In this document: one piece after another, positions 12,029 through 14,399 of the stretch
Position numbering within the stretch: the first letter of the stretch is position 1
Layout: each line of letters opens with the position of its first letter
Origin: an uncultured Planctomycetaceae bacterium
Lineage (GTDB): Bacteria > Planctomycetota > Planctomycetia > Planctomycetales > Planctomycetaceae
NCBI GenBank assembly: GCA_903921605.1
Contig: CAIXQV010000492.1
Coordinates: 1-14,399 of the forward strand
Reading direction: 5' to 3'
Length of the DNA: 14,399 nucleotides
Translations under genes and position numbers: made by a program
Notes under the pieces: model-generated
What the model was told of the DNA's origin: nothing
Seen by the model: only the letters and a program-made list of their open reading frames with translations
Database searches by the model: none

Positions 12029-12529
12029 TCAGCCTGAAGCCGGGGGGCGAAGAAATCCCCAGGTCGCGGCAAGTGCGTCTGCCGCTTCTTCAACGTCAAG
12101 GATCTCTCCCCACGGGCCGTTGCGAAGGAATGCATGAGCCAACTCATGAGCGATCACATAATGCGCAAAGGCTTCGGAACAGTGCGACAATTTTGTTCGC
12201 AAAACCACGCAACGCGTTCCGCTTCCAATCGGTCCCGGGGTTGGCATCCACAGAGTCCACCCCTGACCGGGCACGAAATTATCGATCGTGACTCGGAACC
12301 GAGGATCCTCCACGAAATCCTGCTGCACGTGTGCCGGAATCGCATGGAGTACCGAGAGAACTCGCTCACGCAGCTCAGGAAAGTCAGCCAGTTCAATAAT
12401 CAGTGAAGAAAAGATCGGCGAGTCCTTCCGGATAATTCTGCGTCTGGAAACAATGTACACACAGTCGTCGATCTGATCGTTTAACGTTTTCTTCGACGTA
12501 CGTCCAGTGGCAAAGGTTCTCCATAGCAA
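12029..12529 (-). CDS. Small HExxH metallopeptidase-like protein (M78/ImmA-IrrE-like pattern)
   Basis: The frame encodes 166 residues from a TTG at 12529. No in-frame ATG precedes the conserved part and an in-frame stop lies 21 bases upstream, so the start is TTG or possibly the GTG at residue 24. The C-terminal half has HELAH (His128, Glu129, His132), followed about 15 residues later by DVEEAADALAATWGF (Glu147/Glu148). An HExxH helix plus a downstream Glu in an E-x-A-x-x-x-A helix is the zinc-site pattern of gluzincins, and the short spacing recalls the M78 (ImmA/IrrE) family. The preceding strand-like segment TRCVVLRTKL fits that fold. There is no signal peptide, so it is probably cytoplasmic. 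It starts 38 bases after the VWA gene stop and ends 118 bases before the kinase start on the same strand, consistent with one transcription unit. M78 proteins often cleave regulators; that role here is inference. Confidence 0.75.
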   Translation of the reverse strand: MLWRTFATGRTSKKTLNDQIDDCVYIVSRRRIIRKDSPIFSSLIIELADFPELRERVLSVLHAIPAHVQQDFVEDPRFRVTIDNFVPGQGWTLWMPTPGPIGSGTRCVVLRTKLSHCSEAFAHYVIAHELAHAFLRNGPWGEILDVEEAADALAATWGFLRPPASG

Positions 12530-12567
12530 GCCAACTTCGATTGCCCATCATTGGCGAAGTCTTTGGC

Positions 12568-14399
12568 TCAGGTGACTTTCCGGCTTACTGAACGCGAAAA
12601 TCGCCAAGGCAGTGTCAGAGTGAAGTCGATTCGCCGCAGGGCAACGTCCAGAACAAGCAGCAGTGCAGAAAATGTCATCAGCCATGGCCAAAGTTCCGTC
12701 GGGCGAGTCGTCCGGATTCCGGGGCGATCAAAAATGTCTTTCGCAGACGGGTTAAAGCGGCCGCCCGAGATCGTGGAGATTTCGCGGAGCAAGGCGTCAT
12801 TCGTCGCCTGAATTCTCAGCTCATCGTTATACCCCACCATGAGTCCTCGGCTTTGACGAGAAATCACCTGACCGTCTTTCTTCACTGCGATCTCAAGATT
12901 GTAAGCGCCGGAAATCGACGAATCGAATTCTCCGCTGTATCGCCCCGGAGCCATCTGCGGCAGATTTAAGGGCGTGCGTTTGAGTTGCGGGTCGATAATC
13001 GTCACTTCGACTTCTGACTGATTCAGGAATGCTCCTGCTTCGTTCACCGCATCAATATTCAAATGCGTTGTGAGTCCGTCTCTGACGGATTCGATCTGGA
13101 TTCCCTTCGTTTCACTTTTTCGCATGGTTTGGCGCACAACCTGAGTCCAGAACTTTCCGTAGCCGGGCCATGTCAGCCATTCCGCGGCCCAGCGACTTTT
13201 GGCATCCGATGTGAATGCGGCCGTCATTCCCAAACCGTAACGCCACCACGCCAGCAAAGGGTCGCCTTTTTCGGTCGCCAGAATCACTTCGCAGGTCGGC
13301 TTCGGGCGAGTCGTCACATAGCCCAACAGAAACGGAGCGGACTCCATATCCAATTCCGCCAAAGCGCGAGTCGCACGGATGACCTGCGGAACAAACGGCT
13401 GTTCGTCGATCGCCGACTTGCTGGCTGTCATGGTTTCTTTGGCGAAGATCTGCGGCACCTGTGATGGATCTTCAGCAAGGTAATATCTCCCTTTGCCGAT
13501 GCGGGCAATCGATTCCAGGATCACCGGATCTGTCGCGCCTTCTCCGCCGATGGCCACAGTCGACACGGTGATTTTTGCGGCCGCCATTTGTTGGGCGAGC
13601 CCTTCGAAATCGCCGGTATTGGAGATCCCGTCTGTCAGCATAATGACGTGCTTCAGCTTGGCTGATGTTGAGTTGAGCATTTCAAACGACATCTCCATCG
13701 CGGGATACATGCTGGTACCGCCTCCGGAAGTCAGTTGAGAAATCTCATCGCTGATTTTCCCCTTGTTGCTGGCCGACTGCATTTCGCTCAGGATCTGCGT
13801 TTGGTCATCAAAAGCCAGGACCGCAATTTGATCGCGATTCCCCAGCAGTTCAACGGCCGACCGAGCAGCCGTCTTGGCCATTTCAAGTTTATCGCCGTCC
13901 ATAGAGCCGGACCGGTCGATCACCATGACAATCGCGAGTGACGGTTTTTCCTTCTCCTTTTCGAAGTCGCTACGAACCGGCAAAATTTCTTCCAGCGTTG
14001 TTTTGTAGTAACCGCCCAGCCCAAACGATTGTTCCCCGCCTAACATGATGAAGCCACCGCCAAGGTCCTGAACCCAGGTGCGAGCAATCTCCATCTGCTG
14101 TTGAGTCAATGCGGTGGCTGGCACATTGGACAGCATCACAAGCTCATAGTTTTGCAGGCCCTCAAGAGAATCCGGCATACCCTGCGGTGGGCGAACATCG
14201 GCCTGAATGCCTTCATCTTCCAAAGCGTAAGCCAGATCACGAATCAGATTCGGATCGCTTTCAATGATGAGCACTCGCGGCTTACCCGCCATGTAAACCA
14301 AACCCGCATCCGCGTTATTGTCGAGCAACGTGTCCTGCTTCAAGCCAGAAACGCGAACTTTGAAGGCAGCCATGCGATCGCCTTCGACCGTTTGTTGAA
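12568..14399 (-). CDS. VWA-domain membrane protein with GATase1-like region, 5' truncated by the window edge
   Basis: The frame runs to the window end without a stop; upstream of the Met codon at 14373 it still reads QQTVEGDR, so that Met is internal and the true start lies outside. Counting from that Met, residues ~30-133 resemble a class I glutamine-amidotransferase-like fold (KPRVLIIESDPNLIRDL, GGGFIMLGGEQSFGLGGYY) without an evident catalytic cysteine. Residues ~145-315 are a von Willebrand A domain with an intact metal site: DRSGS (Asp153, Ser155, Ser157), Thr220 in GGGTSM and Asp248 in LTDG. A second conserved block follows (LLAWWRYGLGMTAAFTSD), then a beta-sandwich-like region and one membrane helix (~561-578) close to the C-terminus. 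Planctomycete relatives carry further N-terminal membrane helices, which would explain the missing part. The VWA domain is expected to bind a protein partner in a Mg-dependent way. The peptidase-like gene follows after 38 bases. Confidence 0.9.
   Translation of the reverse strand, partial: QQTVEGDRMAAFKVRVSGLKQDTLLDNNADAGLVYMAGKPRVLIIESDPNLIRDLAYALEDEGIQADVRPPQGMPDSLEGLQNYELVMLSNVPATALTQQQMEIARTWVQDLGGGFIMLGGEQSFGLGGYYKTTLEEILPVRSDFEKEKEKPSLAIVMVIDRSGSMDGDKLEMAKTAARSAVELLGNRDQIAVLAFDDQTQILSEMQSASNKGKISDEISQLTSGGGTSMYPAMEMSFEMLNSTSAKLKHVIMLTDGISNTGDFEGLAQQMAAAKITVSTVAIGGEGATDPVILESIARIGKGRYYLAEDPSQVPQIFAKETMTASKSAIDEQPFVPQVIRATRALAELDMESAPFLLGYVTTRPKPTCEVILATEKGDPLLAWWRYGLGMTAAFTSDAKSRWAAEWLTWPGYGKFWTQVVRQTMRKSETKGIQIESVRDGLTTHLNIDAVNEAGAFLNQSEVEVTIIDPQLKRTPLNLPQMAPGRYSGEFDSSISGAYNLEIAVKKDGQVISRQSRGLMVGYNDELRIQATNDALLREISTISGGRFNPSAKDIFDRPGIRTTRPTELWPWLMTFSALLLVLDVALRRIDFTLTLPWRFSRSVSRKVT

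Noticed and set aside
12021..12039. CTTCAG/CTGAAG hairpin at the end of the peptidase-like gene
   Set aside because: The stem is only 6 bp with a 7-base loop, and no T-run follows on the minus strand, so it is too weak to call a terminator.
12393..12551. 52-residue frame from ATG-ATG overlapping the start of the peptidase-like gene in another frame
   Set aside because: It offers ATG starts that the peptidase frame lacks, but it ends at a TGA before the conserved region and has no recognisable content. A frameshift joining it to the peptidase is possible but not needed, as the peptidase frame is itself open and sensible.

Overview
The window reads as a stretch of a planctomycete chromosome (phylum Planctomycetota). 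The main reason is the pair at 2584-7193: a large secreted protein with planctomycete cytochrome-type c, DUF1549 and DUF1553 domains, followed directly by a Tat-exported DUF1501 protein. This pair is duplicated many times in planctomycetes and is rare elsewhere. A giant Ser/Thr kinase fusion and a membrane VWA protein of a kind common in the phylum support the same placement. No rRNA, tRNA, CRISPR array, transposase or integrase gene was seen.

Layout. Left half, plus strand: the 3' end of a protein with an alpha/beta-hydrolase domain (1-2307, 5' end outside the window); a 276-base non-coding gap with small hairpins; the PSCyt1/DUF1549/DUF1553 protein (2584-5700); and the DUF1501 protein (5730-7193), 29 bases downstream and probably co-transcribed. 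Right half, minus strand, read from the right edge: a VWA membrane protein cut by the window edge (12568-14399), a small HExxH metallopeptidase-like protein (12029-12529) and a 1495-residue protein (7423-11910). The last joins a Hanks-type Ser/Thr kinase, an nSTAND1-like NTPase, one membrane helix, a helical region and a degenerate formylglycine-generating-enzyme (FGE)-like domain.

The two halves converge at 7194-7422. This gap holds a 105-base imperfect palindrome (7293-7397) with a perfect 16-bp core. Each outer arm also folds on itself, so the element can form either one long hairpin or a three-hairpin cloverleaf. It may be a bidirectional terminator, a dispersed REP/MITE-like repeat, or both.

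How the genes may work together. The left pair probably acts outside the cytoplasm, one member Sec-exported with two CxxCH haem motifs and the other Tat-exported; the substrate is unknown. The right cluster (VWA sensor or adaptor, zinc-peptidase-like protein, transmembrane kinase-STAND-FGE) looks like a signalling or stress-response module. It resembles in parts list, but is not shown to be, a STAND-based conflict system. It is the most unusual part of the window.
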